Shown here in pieces: positions 42,717 through 51,875 of a stretch of DNA of 51,875 nucleotides (its first letter is position 1; each line of letters opens with the position of its first letter). The translations under genes and the position numbers were made by a program. This stretch comes from an uncultured Candidatus Actinomarina sp. (lineage in GTDB: Bacteria > Actinomycetota > Acidimicrobiia > Actinomarinales > Actinomarinaceae): NCBI GenBank assembly GCA_902627635.1, contig CACOKA010000004.1:1-51875 (forward strand), given 5' to 3'. The notes beneath the pieces were generated by a model that was not told the DNA's origin, ran no database searches, and was given only the letters and a program-made list of their open reading frames with translations.

Positions 42717-45138
42717 ATATAAAAAAATAGAAAAGAAATGGCAGGATCACTGGGAAAATAGTGAAACTGTTAAGTGTGATTTAAAATCTAACAAACCAAA
42801 ATTTTACAACCTTTGTATGTACCCATATCCCTCTGGAGATCTGCATATGGGACATATAAGGAACTACACGATCGGTGATGTTATTACTAGATATAAACAA
42901 ATGAATGGCTTCAATGTTTTATCTCCTATGGGCTGGGACTCATTTGGCCTTCCTGCCGAAAATGCAGCAATTAAAACTGGTATTCATCCAAGAGAATTTA
43001 CGGAAGAAAGAATTGCTAATATGAAATCTCAAATTATCAGATTAGGTTCTTTATATGATTGGGATAGGGAAGTTGCAGCCCACTCTGTTGATTATTACAA
43101 ATGGACTCAATATCTATTTATAAAGTTGTTTGAAAATGATTTGGCTTACAAGGAGGACGCACCAGTAAATTGGTGTAATTCATGCAGAACAGTTCTAGCT
43201 AATGAACAAGTTATAGAAGGCTCTTGTGAGAGATGTGATACAGCTGTAGAGCCAAAAAATTTAAACCAATGGTTTCTAAAGATATCCGAATATTCTGAAG
43301 AACTATTACAAGGCCTTGATGAGATTGGTGATTGGCCAGAAAACGTGAAGACGATGCAAAGAAACTGGATTGGAAAATCTGAAGGTTCTCAATTTGAATT
43401 AAACATAATTGGAACAGACCTTACTTTTGATGTTTTCACAACAAGACCTGATACATTGTTTGGAATGACTTTTGCTGTCATATCTCCAGAGCACGAATTA
43501 ATCAATCAAATTATGGAGCAATCTGATAAAAAAGATGAGATACAAAATTATTTAGACTCAATTGTAAATAAGTCGGAATTCGAAAGAATGTCTATTACAA
43601 AAGAAAAAACCGGAGTAGATACCACTTTGAAAGTTATGAATCCAATCACGAATGAGGAAGTACCTTTATGGATAGCTGACTATGTTCTTGTGAATTATGG
43701 AACTGGTGCGATTATGGCAGTTCCAGCTCACGATGAAAGAGATTATGAATTCGCAAAAAAATATGATATTGAAATTAGACAGGTAATTATAGACAAAGAA
43801 AAAACAATAAATGTAGACAATGAAGCCTTTACAGGTAATGGAGTCCTTATCAATTCTGGAGAGTTCAATGACTTAGGCTCTCACGAAGAAGCAAGTAAAA
43901 AGATAAATGACTTTTTAGTAAAAAATAAGATTGGTGATGAAAAAACAACATATCGTTTGAGAGATTGGTTAATCAGTAGACAGAGGTATTGGGGTTGTCC
44001 AATTCCATTAATCAATTGTGAAGACTGTGGATTATTACCAGAAAAATATGAAAATTTACCAGTATTACTTCCAGAAATTAAAGATTATATAAATACAGAT
44101 GGATCTCCTTTGTCCAAGAGCAAAGAATTTGTTGAAACTGATTGTCCGAAATGTTCTAAGAAAGCTTTACGTGAAACTGACACCATGGATACTTTTGTAG
44201 ATTCATCCTGGTATTACATGAGATTCTTAGACCCAAAGAACGATAATGTACCTTTCGAATCTGATTTTATAAATGAATGGTTACCGGTTGATCAATATAT
44301 AGGTGGTGTCGAACATGCTATTCTTCACCTTCTTTATTCAAGGTTTTTTGTAAGAGCCTTGAGGGATCTTGGTTTTATGAAAATTGATGAACCATTTCAT
44401 AATCTTTTCTCTCAGGGGATGATTAACTTTGGTGGGGCAAAGATGTCAAAATCAAAAGGAAATATTGTTGATCCAGAATCATATTTTGCAACTCATGGGG
44501 CTGACGCATTAAGATTGTATATTCTTTTTATGGCACCTCCTAGCGATGGGGTTGAATGGAATGATGGTGGTATAGAAGGAACTAAGAGATTCTTAAATAA
44601 GTTCTGGGATAATATGGTCAAAATTATTGATCAAAAAGATACCTCTGATACTTTTAGTTCAAAAGATGAAGAAATTGAGAGAAAAATTAATCAAACAATA
44701 AAATCTATTACTCAACATCTTGAGAAATTTGAGTTTAATACAGCGGTATCTGATCTTATGAAATTAAACAATGACTTAAGTGATTATTTAAAGGAAGATA
44801 ATACGATTCAGATAGATCTAAAAGATTCAATTTTACGAAATATATTAATCCTTTTATATCCAATGTCCCCACATATTGCTTCGGAAATATTCCAAGATTA
44901 TTTTGATAGTGATATAAGCCAGGAGAAATGGCCAACCTTTGATGAAACAAAACTTGAGAATCCTGTTTATGAACTCGTGATTCAAATAAATGGAAAGAAG
45001 AGGCACGCATTAATCGTTAACACAGGAATTGAAGAAGATGAAGTTAAAGAAATTTGTACTACTAATTTTGATATTGATTTTTCAAATGCCAAAAAAGTAA
45101 TATTTATTAAAGATAAATTAATTAATATAGTTCAATAA
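42700..45138 (+). CDS. leuS: leucine-tRNA ligase
   Basis: A class I aminoacyl-tRNA synthetase for leucine. 812 residues: HIGH-type motif HMGH at 49-52 ([12 protein letters not shown]), [14 protein letters not shown], a zinc-ribbon CNSC...CERC, the CP1 editing domain with TTRPDTLFG and [20 protein letters not shown] and KMSKS at 581-585. The start ATG 42700 lies inside the glycosyltransferase gene. In actinobacteria leuS, holA, rpsT and lepA are close neighbours, as here. Confidence 0.97.
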   Translation: MNSQFEYKKIEKKWQDHWENSETVKCDLKSNKPKFYNLCMYPYPSGDLHMGHIRNYTIGDVITRYKQMNGFNVLSPMGWDSFGLPAENAAIKTGIHPREFTEERIANMKSQIIRLGSLYDWDREVAAHSVDYYKWTQYLFIKLFENDLAYKEDAPVNWCNSCRTVLANEQVIEGSCERCDTAVEPKNLNQWFLKISEYSEELLQGLDEIGDWPENVKTMQRNWIGKSEGSQFELNIIGTDLTFDVFTTRPDTLFGMTFAVISPEHELINQIMEQSDKKDEIQNYLDSIVNKSEFERMSITKEKTGVDTTLKVMNPITNEEVPLWIADYVLVNYGTGAIMAVPAHDERDYEFAKKYDIEIRQVIIDKEKTINVDNEAFTGNGVLINSGEFNDLGSHEEASKKINDFLVKNKIGDEKTTYRLRDWLISRQRYWGCPIPLINCEDCGLLPEKYENLPVLLPEIKDYINTDGSPLSKSKEFVETDCPKCSKKALRETDTMDTFVDSSWYYMRFLDPKNDNVPFESDFINEWLPVDQYIGGVEHAILHLLYSRFFVRALRDLGFMKIDEPFHNLFSQGMINFGGAKMSKSKGNIVDPESYFATHGADALRLYILFMAPPSDGVEWNDGGIEGTKRFLNKFWDNMVKIIDQKDTSDTFSSKDEEIERKINQTIKSITQHLEKFEFNTAVSDLMKLNNDLSDYLKEDNTIQIDLKDSILRNILILLYPMSPHIASEIFQDYFDSDISQEKWPTFDETKLENPVYELVIQINGKKRHALIVNTGIEEDEVKEICTTNFDIDFSNAKKVIFIKDKLINIVQ

Positions 45139-45816
45139 GTGACAAAATTAATAATTACAGAAAACTTAATTTCAGATATCAACCAAATAAAATCTGAAAT
45201 AAATATCGATGAAAGTATTGTATCAATTTCTCAAGAAGAATTTAGCGCTAACAATACTGCAGCATTATTCCAAAGTGATAATTTCCAATTTGTATCAGAT
45301 AGTTTCGTAACATACAGTGATTTAAAAAAAATAAATTATGATTTTAATGAGAAGTATATTTTTCAAGTTAAAAAAAATAATTTAAAAACATTCTCAGCTG
45401 TTGCTCAATTAATTGAAACACATTATCCAGAAAACACAAAAAGTACTGAGATTTACCCTTGGGACTTGGTAAATATTATTTTTTCAAAGCAAAAAAAATT
45501 AACAAATGAAATTATTGATAAATTCTGTAATGACGAGACAGTATTTAGACAATTCTTGTCGTACTTTAACAAAGAGCTTCAAAGATTGTTATTAATTTAT
45601 AAATACGATGAAAAAAAAGTCGCAGAAGTACTTTCTGAAAAAGTAGATTACAAGTATGAGCTTGCTCAAAAAAGAAGAGACAAGTTAAATGTTATAGATT
45701 TAGAAAATTCTTTAAGTATGATTTATAAGATCGAAAAATTAAATACTAATTCTTCATTTAATCAAGAAAATGCGAAACGCTTTGTGGTTTCTATAAAAAA
45801 TCTATTACAGTTTTGA
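45139..45816 (+). CDS. holA: probable short DNA polymerase III delta subunit
   Basis: A 225-residue protein starting at GTG immediately after leuS. The call rests on context (leuS-holA-convergent rpsT-lepA) and a helical C-terminal domain with DKLNVIDLENSLSMIYKIEKLN...NAKRFVVSIKNLL, which resembles the HolA clamp-loader collar domain ('...eL..al..l...D...K...LE.li..l'). HolA is normally about 320-340 residues; here the N-terminal AAA+ portion is strongly reduced, and delta proteins need no ATPase motif. The alternative is an unrelated lineage-specific protein. Its 3' end overlaps rpsT by 12 bases. Confidence 0.55.
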   Translation: MTKLIITENLISDINQIKSEINIDESIVSISQEEFSANNTAALFQSDNFQFVSDSFVTYSDLKKINYDFNEKYIFQVKKNNLKTFSAVAQLIETHYPENTKSTEIYPWDLVNIIFSKQKKLTNEIIDKFCNDETVFRQFLSYFNKELQRLLLIYKYDEKKVAEVLSEKVDYKYELAQKRRDKLNVIDLENSLSMIYKIEKLNTNSSFNQENAKRFVVSIKNLLQF

Positions 45817-46041
45817 AATTCGGGATTTATTTCTATCTCTATAATTTTTAGTTATAATTCCATTGGAATAAGCTCTATCTAAATTTTTGATTACAGTATC
45901 TTTCTGTTCTTTTTCAACATCACCTTCTGAATTCAATATAGCTTTAATTAATGATCTCAGAGCTGTTTTTTTGTCCTTATTTCTAAGATTTTTCTTCTCG
46001 TCTTGTCTTATTCTCTTTTTTTGGGATTTAATATTTGCCAT
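45805..46041 (-). CDS. rpsT: 30S ribosomal protein S20
   Basis: A small-subunit protein that binds 16S rRNA. 78 residues: ANIKSQKKRIRQDEKKNLRNKDKKTALRS... is the family's basic N-terminus ('mAniKSakKRi.q..krr..N...ks..rt'), with the C-terminal helix containing NLDRAYSNGIITKN. On the minus strand, with AGAGGT shortly before the ATG. It converges on holA and diverges from lepA, as in other actinobacteria. Confidence 0.93.
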   Translation of the reverse strand: MANIKSQKKRIRQDEKKNLRNKDKKTALRSLIKAILNSEGDVEKEQKDTVIKNLDRAYSNGIITKNYRDRNKSRISKL

Positions 46042-46067
46042 CTAAAACCTCTTGGTATATAAGATAA

Positions 46068-46073
46068 TAACTT
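46068..46073 (+). promoter_or_regulatory. -10-like hexamer TAACTT before lepA
   Basis: TAACTT then 7 nt (attaaag) then the ATG at 46081, inside the 39-bp gap to divergent rpsT. No Shine-Dalgarno for lepA. Confidence 0.35.
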
Positions 46074-46080
46074 ATTAAAG

Positions 46081-47859
46081 ATGTTAACAAATAAAAATAT
46101 AAGAAATATTTCGATTATTGCACATGTTGATCATGGTAAATCTACTTTAGCTGACAGACTTATCGAATTATCTGGATTAATTACTCCTGGTGATCATAAT
46201 GACCAAATTCTGGACAACATGGAACTTGAGCGAGAAAGAGGTATTACCATTAAATCTCAACCGATCAGATTAATCTTTGATGATTTAGTTATAAACTTAA
46301 TTGATACACCCGGACACGTAGATTTTTCTTATGAAGTTTCCAGAGCTTTAATTGCTTGTGACGGAGCATTATTACTTGTAGATGGAACAAAAGGTGTACA
46401 AGCTCAGACTTTTGCACATTCCTATGCAGCTATTGAAGCCGGATTAGATATTATTCCTGTTATCAACAAAATAGATTCTGTTGATGCTGATATATCAAAT
46501 GTATCTCAACAAATACACAATCTAATTGGTTCTAAGGATGAAGAAATTTTTAATATTTCTGCAAAAACTGGAGATGGAGTTCAAGAACTTATATCAGAAA
46601 TTCCAAATTTAATAACTGCTCCAATTGAAAAATCCGATAAGGTAAATGCACTAATTTTTGATTCATACTTTGATTCTTACAAAGGAGTTGTAGCTTCAGT
46701 AAGGGTATTTGGTGGCGAGATTAAAAAAGATATGAATTTAAAGCTTGTTAATTCAGGATTTAAATTTGACGCAAATGATATCGGATATTTTGATTTGAAC
46801 TTACAGAAATCTGATAGTTTAAACTTTGGCGAAGTTGGTTACATCGTTACTGGTGCTAAAGATTTATCTCAAATAAGAGTTGGAGACACTTTAGTCACTG
46901 CAGAAGATGAGAAGCCAATAATATTGTCAGAATATGAAGAATCTCAACCTACAGTTTTTTCGAGTATATTTCCTTCAGACTCTGATGATTTTACAAAACT
47001 AAGGGAATCGTTGGATAAATATGTATTAAATGATGCAAGCTTTGTTTTTGAACCAGAAACCTCTTCTGCCTTCGGATTTGGATTTAGATGTGGATTTTTG
47101 GGCCTTTTGCATTTAGAGATTGTTATTGAACGATTAGAGAGAGAATTCGATCTATCTCTGATTGTGACCCCTCCATCAGTAGAGTTTAAGCTTATAAGGA
47201 ATAACGACGAAGAAAGGGTAATAAGAAACCCATCTATTCTTGATGAATATACTGATATAAAAAAATTACAAGAGAGAATTTGTGAAGTAGATTTATTATT
47301 TCCAAAAGAGTATCTTGGTGCAATTTTGACGCTCTTAAATGATAAAAGAGGCATACAGGAAGATCTGACTTACCTAAGTACGACAATGGTCAAGCTTAAA
47401 TATAAGCTACCTCTGCTAGAACTAGTCTCAGGATTTTATGATTCACTTAAATCTATCTCACAGGGTTTTGCATCAATTGACTATAAAATTTTAGGATTTG
47501 AAGACGGAAGTTTGGTCAAACTAGATATTCTTGTTAATGGTATGGTGGTAGATTCATTTAGTTCGATTCTTTCAAAAGATAGTGCAGAATATGTTGGGAG
47601 AAATAGGGTAAAAAAATTAGCTGATCTAATCCCACGTCAACAATTTGATATACCAATTCAAGCTGCGATAGGTTCAAGAATTATATCTAGAGAAACTGTA
47701 AAAGCCCTTCGAAAGGATGTCACTGCAAAACTTTATGGAGGTGATGTTACTAGAAAGAGAAAACTTTTAGAGAAGCAAAAAGAAGGTAAGAAAAAGATGA
47801 GAAGTATTGGAAGGGTAGAAGTACCCAAAGAAGCTTTTAAAGAGTTTTTAAAACAATAG
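46081..47859 (+). CDS. lepA: elongation factor 4 (LepA)
   Basis: A translational GTPase that back-translocates or helps stalled ribosomes. 592 residues: P-loop IAHVDHGKSTLADRL (about residues 13-27), switch I RERGITIKSQ, DTPGHVDF, NKIDS, then LepA-specific C-terminal domains ending in a lysine-rich KEGKKKMRSIGRVEVPKEAF. Starts the lepA-rsmE-HIT-phoH-pgpH unit; rsmE begins one base after the stop. Confidence 0.97.
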   Translation: MLTNKNIRNISIIAHVDHGKSTLADRLIELSGLITPGDHNDQILDNMELERERGITIKSQPIRLIFDDLVINLIDTPGHVDFSYEVSRALIACDGALLLVDGTKGVQAQTFAHSYAAIEAGLDIIPVINKIDSVDADISNVSQQIHNLIGSKDEEIFNISAKTGDGVQELISEIPNLITAPIEKSDKVNALIFDSYFDSYKGVVASVRVFGGEIKKDMNLKLVNSGFKFDANDIGYFDLNLQKSDSLNFGEVGYIVTGAKDLSQIRVGDTLVTAEDEKPIILSEYEESQPTVFSSIFPSDSDDFTKLRESLDKYVLNDASFVFEPETSSAFGFGFRCGFLGLLHLEIVIERLEREFDLSLIVTPPSVEFKLIRNNDEERVIRNPSILDEYTDIKKLQERICEVDLLFPKEYLGAILTLLNDKRGIQEDLTYLSTTMVKLKYKLPLLELVSGFYDSLKSISQGFASIDYKILGFEDGSLVKLDILVNGMVVDSFSSILSKDSAEYVGRNRVKKLADLIPRQQFDIPIQAAIGSRIISRETVKALRKDVTAKLYGGDVTRKRKLLEKQKEGKKKMRSIGRVEVPKEAFKEFLKQ

Positions 47860-47860
47860 T

Positions 47861-48493
47861 ATGCATACCCCTACAGTTTTTGATTCAAAAATATTAGATA
47901 CTTTCAAAGAGTTGCAACTTTCTGATGAAAAATTACATCATTTAAAAAATGTTTTAAGGATTAAAGATATGGATGAAATAAAGATATCAAATGGGAAAGG
48001 AAAGCTTTATTTTGGATACTTAGATGGAAATGTTGTTTCATTAAAATCTAATCAAGAATTTGAAAGAAAAAATGATATTAATATATTTATTTCTTTTATA
48101 CAAGATAAAGATAGGCTTCGTTTTATTGTTGAGAAATTAACGGAGTTATCTGTAAGTTCAATTAGTTTTGGCCCTACAGATCATTCACAAAAAATAAAAG
48201 TTGATTTAGACAAGCTTAATATGTGGTCTATCTCAGCCGTAGAGCAATCAGGAAACGCATTTAAACCAGATATATATATTTCAAATAATTTGGATTTTGA
48301 AAAATATAATCATGGCCTAGATATTACTGGTAAACATATTATGGAGAACAACAGTATGAAAAACATAGCTATTGGCCCCGAAGGTGGCTGGTCAAATATT
48401 GAGAAAGATAAATTTAAATACCTCTCAAATATTGGTGATTTTACCTTAAGAACAGAGACAGCCTCAATACTTGGTGTATCCTTATTGATGTAA
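47861..48493 (+). CDS. rsmE: 16S rRNA m3U1498 methyltransferase
   Basis: A SPOUT-class methyltransferase modifying U1498 of 16S rRNA. 210 residues, shorter than the usual 240-250: an N-terminal PUA-like domain (HLKNVLRIKDMDEIKISNGKGK), KLTELSVSSISFGPTDHS, SAVEQSGNAFKPDI and the trefoil-knot SAM site AIGPEGGWSNIEKDKF ending LRTETASILGVSLLM. The chain stops right after the knot's last helix. It lies in the lepA-rsmE-HIT-phoH order. Confidence 0.9.
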   Translation: MHTPTVFDSKILDTFKELQLSDEKLHHLKNVLRIKDMDEIKISNGKGKLYFGYLDGNVVSLKSNQEFERKNDINIFISFIQDKDRLRFIVEKLTELSVSSISFGPTDHSQKIKVDLDKLNMWSISAVEQSGNAFKPDIYISNNLDFEKYNHGLDITGKHIMENNSMKNIAIGPEGGWSNIEKDKFKYLSNIGDFTLRTETASILGVSLLM

Positions 48494-48501
48494 AATATAA
48501 T

Positions 48502-48843
48502 ATGGAAGAAAAATCAGTATTTGAGATGATTCTAGATAAAGAAATAGAATCAGAAATAATTTACGAAGATGACGATATATTTTCAATTAAAGATATAAAT
48601 CCTGTTGCTAGAATTCATCTACTAATAATTCCTAAAAAAAGAATAAATACAATAAATAATTTATCTGATGAGGACACATTGTTGGTCGGAAAGATGGTAC
48701 AAGTAGCTAAAGATTTAGCAAAAAAATATGAAATAGATGAGAGTGGTTATAGATTAATATTTAACACTAATGATGATGGTGGACAGACTGTTTATCATAT
48801 ACATCTCCATTTAATTGGAGGAGAAAAATTGAAAGCATTCTAA
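48502..48843 (+). CDS. HIT-family purine nucleotide-binding hydrolase
   Basis: A 113-residue histidine-triad protein. The catalytic triad HIHLH is in TVYHIHLHLIGGE near the C-terminus, and the N-terminal IIYEDDDIFSIKDINPVARIHLLIIPKK is typical of the HINT branch, which hydrolyses AMP-linked phosphoramidates. It overlaps phoH by 1 base. The physiological substrate is not defined by sequence. Confidence 0.93.
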   Translation: MEEKSVFEMILDKEIESEIIYEDDDIFSIKDINPVARIHLLIIPKKRINTINNLSDEDTLLVGKMVQVAKDLAKKYEIDESGYRLIFNTNDDGGQTVYHIHLHLIGGEKLKAF

Positions 48844-49775
48844 TGGTTGTTGAAAAAGTCATTCCCAATAATATTGAATTAATTAATTTGTTTGGAATTA
48901 ATGACAATAATTTAAAATATATAAAAAAAATTTTTCCAGCATTAAAAATCAATGCAAGAGGCAACATTCTTTATATAGAGGGAAACAAGGATAGAATAGA
49001 GAAACTAGTTAGCTTAATCGATGAAATGGTTGCTCTTAATAAAAATAATCAGACTGTCGACATTCCTGATATTGAACTTTTAATGAATATGAATGGAACA
49101 CTAAATGGTAATGGCAAAAAATTAAGCACAATAAGCATTACAAATAATAAGTCCATAAAAGTTAAAAATGTAAGTCAATATAAATATATAGAAACAATTA
49201 TGAATTCAACTGTCACATTTGGAGTTGGGCCTGCTGGAACAGGAAAAACCTTTTTAGCAGTTGCTAGTGCAGTAAAAATGTACTCTGAAGATCAGATAAA
49301 GAAAATTGTTCTTACTAGGCCAGCAGTAGAAGCTGGAGAAAAATTAGGATTTCTTCCTGGTGACTTATCTCAAAAAATCGATCCATATTTGGTCCCATTA
49401 TTTGATTCATTAGAGTACTTCTTTGGTAACGAGAACTTAGAGTATTTAATCGAAAAAAGAAATATTGAAATCGTTCCACTCGCTTACATGAGAGGTAGAA
49501 CTTTAAACAACGCATGTATTATTCTTGATGAAGCACAGAATGCCACCTCAGGACAGATAAAAATGTTTCTAACAAGATTAGGTGAAAATTCTAAAGTAAT
49601 TATTACTGGTGATGAATCGCAGATAGATCTTTACAATACAGATAACTCTGGTCTAAAAAGAACAAGAAAAGCACTTTCTAATATTGATGAAATATCTGTC
49701 ATGGAATTTGATAATGCTGATATTGTGAGAAATCCTATTGTTTCAAAAATATTAGAAGTATTTCCAAAGAAATAA
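48843..49775 (+). CDS. phoH: PhoH-family ATPase
   Basis: A 310-residue PhoH-like P-loop ATPase, probably RNA-related. A small KH-like N-terminal domain (about 1-70) is followed by TFGVGPAGTGKTFLA with Walker A at 129-136, LTRPAVEAGEKLGFLPGDL, the Walker B CIILDEAQNA and TGDESQIDL. It normally precedes ybeY; here it is followed directly by the HD-domain protein with a 1-base overlap, so ybeY, if present, lies beyond the window. Confidence 0.92.
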   Translation: MVVEKVIPNNIELINLFGINDNNLKYIKKIFPALKINARGNILYIEGNKDRIEKLVSLIDEMVALNKNNQTVDIPDIELLMNMNGTLNGNGKKLSTISITNNKSIKVKNVSQYKYIETIMNSTVTFGVGPAGTGKTFLAVASAVKMYSEDQIKKIVLTRPAVEAGEKLGFLPGDLSQKIDPYLVPLFDSLEYFFGNENLEYLIEKRNIEIVPLAYMRGRTLNNACIILDEAQNATSGQIKMFLTRLGENSKVIITGDESQIDLYNTDNSGLKRTRKALSNIDEISVMEFDNADIVRNPIVSKILEVFPKK

Positions 49776-51875
49776 TGAGAAATTACTTTTCTTTTGGTAT
49801 AAAGCTTTTATATATTGCAATTTTTGGTGGTTTAGTTTGGTTTATTTCATTCTCAATATTTCCTGAAAATCAAGTAATAAAAATTAGTATTGGTGAAGAA
49901 TCACCATCTACATTCGTAGCTCCAAAATACATAGAAATTGTGGACGATGAACAAACTAATGAAAATATCGCCAAAGCCGTTGATTCAGTTAATCCAATAT
50001 ATTCAATAAATTCAGATCTTAATCAGACTGTTTTAAATGGTATTACAAGTATGTTTTTGACCGTCATTGAGGCAAGAACAGAAGAAGTTTTAGTATCTAG
50101 TGACCAAGATGCAGTTGGTGAGAGTTCAGAACCAGAAGTTGAGATTGTTGAATTAAATAAAATCCAACAAATAGAAAAAATTGCAAGTTCATTATCGTTC
50201 TCAACAATTTCAACAGCGAATATTGAAGTGCTTGTTGAAATATCAAATTATGATTTATTAAACAAAACAGGATATCTTTCTCAATTAGAACTTGAGGCAA
50301 AGAGCTTAGCAAGTGAAATTCTTCAAGTTGGGATCAACAATGATAATTTAAACCAAACAAGACAAAATCTTGTATCAAATCCTCCATATTTAGATCTATC
50401 AAGTGAGTTGTTCGCATTAGTCCCAGAAAGTAGATTAAGATCTTCTGTTGCAGAATTAATAGCAGAAAATTTAATAGTTAATCAAAAACTTGAACAAGAA
50501 CTATGGGATGAGCAAAAACAAAAAGTTGCAGATTCAATCGACCCTGTAATAGTCAAATTTTTTGAAGAAGATATAGTTGTTAGTGAGGGTGAAAAAATTA
50601 ACCCTGTTCAATACAACGCATTAGATAATTTTGGATATTTATCAGGAGAGTCAAGAAGTATACAAACTGCTGCAATTCCAATAATCTTTTCAGTCTTTGT
50701 TTTAATTTATTTCTTATTATGGAGATTTAAGGATTCTATGTGGAACAATAACAATGAATTTTTATTGTTATTAACACTAATACTTATTTCATCAATATTT
50801 CTTAGAGGTATTTCATATTTTTCTCAAAGTTTAGATTTAAATTATTTGAAATATGCTGTTCCAATTTCTTTTGTAGGTGTAGTTTCGGCTGTTTTACTAA
50901 ATCTAAGAGCAACACTTATTTTGTCGCTTTCAAGTTCGTTGTTAGCTCTTGCTGGTGGTGGAAATATAGGTCTTGTTGCCATGGGAGCCGTACTTACAGT
51001 TGTACCTTCAATATTTCTCTCAGAGGATATAGACAGAATTACTTTGAGGCAAAGAATAATTTACATTACTTTATCTCAACCAGTAGTTGCTTTTGGAATA
51101 TTCTTTTTCCTAAGAGAAGACTTCAGTTTTGTTGAAATTTTTGTATCTTCTTTACTTGGAGGATTAGTCGGTAATTTAGCAGCATTTTCACTCATTAATT
51201 ATATTGAATTGGCATTTAGATTAACTACAAATTTTAGGCTTTCAGAAATTGCAGATAGAAACCATCCAGGACTTAGATATTTAGAAGAAAAAGCTTTAGG
51301 GACATTCAATCACTCCCTTGTCGTTGGAACACTTGGGGATAGGGCAGCAAATCTCATAGGCGCAAATTCACAACTAGTAAGAGCTATGGCCTACTTTCAC
51401 GATTTAGGAAAAACTGAAAACCCCTCAATGTTTGTAGAAAATCAGTTTGGATCAAGTAACCCACATGATAATTTATCTTCAAATGAATCAGTAGAAATTA
51501 TCAGATCACACGTGACAGATGGTGTGAAATTAGCCAAAAAATTCAAAATCCCTGAAGCAGTTTACAGAGGGATAATTGAACATCACGGTGATTCAGTGAT
51601 GAGGTATTTTTATGAAAAAGAAAAACTTACAAACCCAGAAGTCACAAAAGATGATTTTAGACACCTTGGAGAGAAGCCGAGTTCAAAAGAAACTGTTATT
51701 TTAATGTTTGCAGACGCACTGGAGGCAGCATGTAGAGCAAGATTTCAATACGAAGATGCGGATGAAGAAAAAATATCTAATTTAGTCAATGAAATTTTTG
51801 AAGAAAAGATTAATGATGGTCAATTACTTAACGCACCTATAACTTTTCAAGATCTTGAAAGAATTAAACAATCAT
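49775..51875 (+). CDS. pgpH: PgpH-like membrane HD phosphohydrolase (c-di-AMP phosphodiesterase family), 3'-truncated by the window
   Basis: An open frame from ATG 49775 to the window edge (700 codons) with no stop, so the C-terminus is missing. One membrane helix (about 9-29), a long extracytoplasmic region (about 30-300, 7TMR-HDED type), then about seven membrane helices (305-480), then a cytoplasmic HD domain: LGTFNHSLVVGTLGDRAA, AYFHDLGKT with the HD pair at 542-543, GIIEHHGDS and FADALEAACRAR. This layout is that of PgpH, which hydrolyses the second messenger c-di-AMP. It follows phoH with a 1-base overlap, the usual place for this family. Confidence 0.9.
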   Translation, partial: MRNYFSFGIKLLYIAIFGGLVWFISFSIFPENQVIKISIGEESPSTFVAPKYIEIVDDEQTNENIAKAVDSVNPIYSINSDLNQTVLNGITSMFLTVIEARTEEVLVSSDQDAVGESSEPEVEIVELNKIQQIEKIASSLSFSTISTANIEVLVEISNYDLLNKTGYLSQLELEAKSLASEILQVGINNDNLNQTRQNLVSNPPYLDLSSELFALVPESRLRSSVAELIAENLIVNQKLEQELWDEQKQKVADSIDPVIVKFFEEDIVVSEGEKINPVQYNALDNFGYLSGESRSIQTAAIPIIFSVFVLIYFLLWRFKDSMWNNNNEFLLLLTLILISSIFLRGISYFSQSLDLNYLKYAVPISFVGVVSAVLLNLRATLILSLSSSLLALAGGGNIGLVAMGAVLTVVPSIFLSEDIDRITLRQRIIYITLSQPVVAFGIFFFLREDFSFVEIFVSSLLGGLVGNLAAFSLINYIELAFRLTTNFRLSEIADRNHPGLRYLEEKALGTFNHSLVVGTLGDRAANLIGANSQLVRAMAYFHDLGKTENPSMFVENQFGSSNPHDNLSSNESVEIIRSHVTDGVKLAKKFKIPEAVYRGIIEHHGDSVMRYFYEKEKLTNPEVTKDDFRHLGEKPSSKETVILMFADALEAACRARFQYEDADEEKISNLVNEIFEEKINDGQLLNAPITFQDLERIKQS

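Noticed and set aside
37177-42720. tRNA-Ala-integrated mobile island
   Set aside because: I saw no integrase and no duplicated tRNA 3' end near 42.7 kb.

Overview
The window is a compact, AT-rich bacterial chromosome segment (roughly one third G+C by eye) with short or overlapping intergenic junctions. Gene order in the core is actinobacterial: tig-clpP-clpX-valS-folC-ndk, then mreBCD-mrdA-rodA, then rne-rplU-rpmA-obgE-proB-proA-nadD-rsfS, then leuS-holA with convergent rpsT, then lepA-rsmE-HIT-phoH-pgpH. Together with very low G+C, small proteins, a Septum_form-type lipoprotein and a SepF homologue, this points to a streamlined marine actinobacterium of the Candidatus Actinomarina / Acidimicrobiia type. 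The taxonomic assignment is inference; no rRNA is present.

Left region (1-6.4 kb, accessory): a D12-class DNA adenine methylase cut by the window edge converges on a second DNA methyltransferase. Next come a small membrane protein, a 48-residue gene feeding into a lipoprotein with two Cys-rich Septum_form-like repeats, a minimal SepF, two small unknown genes, and a 485-residue nuclease. That nuclease appears to be a tandem duplication of an iron-sulfur PD-(D/E)XK domain, each copy with its full set of catalytic and cluster residues.

Metabolic region (6.4-14.7 kb): mitochondrial-type aconitase, pdxH, rph, rdgB, citramalate synthase (cimA), acetyl-CoA synthetase and a PaaI-like thioesterase. 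Between rdgB and cimA is what looks like an isoleucine attenuator: a promoter, an 8-codon leader peptide ending Ile-Ile-Ile, and two hairpins with a T9 tract just before cimA.

Core region (14.7-37.2 kb): six tRNA genes (Leu, Lys on the minus strand; Pro, Gly, Arg, His on the plus strand), the trigger factor/Clp protease/valS block, the rod-shape and peptidoglycan elongation operon, the rne/ribosomal protein/obgE block and proline synthesis. A MoxR-VWA pair sits between proA and nadD, and a small K+ channel gene lies antisense between nadD and rsfS.

Right region (37.2-51.9 kb): tRNA-Ala is followed by an envelope-polysaccharide block (flippase, polymerase/ligase-like membrane protein, GT4 glycosyltransferase) that also holds serC and a short DUF1015-like protein. 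The conserved leuS-holA-rpsT-lepA-rsmE-HIT-phoH-pgpH segment follows; pgpH runs off the end.

A recurrent regulatory feature is a TAnnnT (-10-like) hexamer 6 or 7 nt before the start codon of many transcription-unit first genes that lack a Shine-Dalgarno, suggesting widespread leaderless transcription. No CRISPR array, insertion sequence, prophage or rRNA was seen. Every stretch over about 300 bases without a protein gene is accounted for; the only one is the tRNA cluster at about 14.75-15.34 kb.
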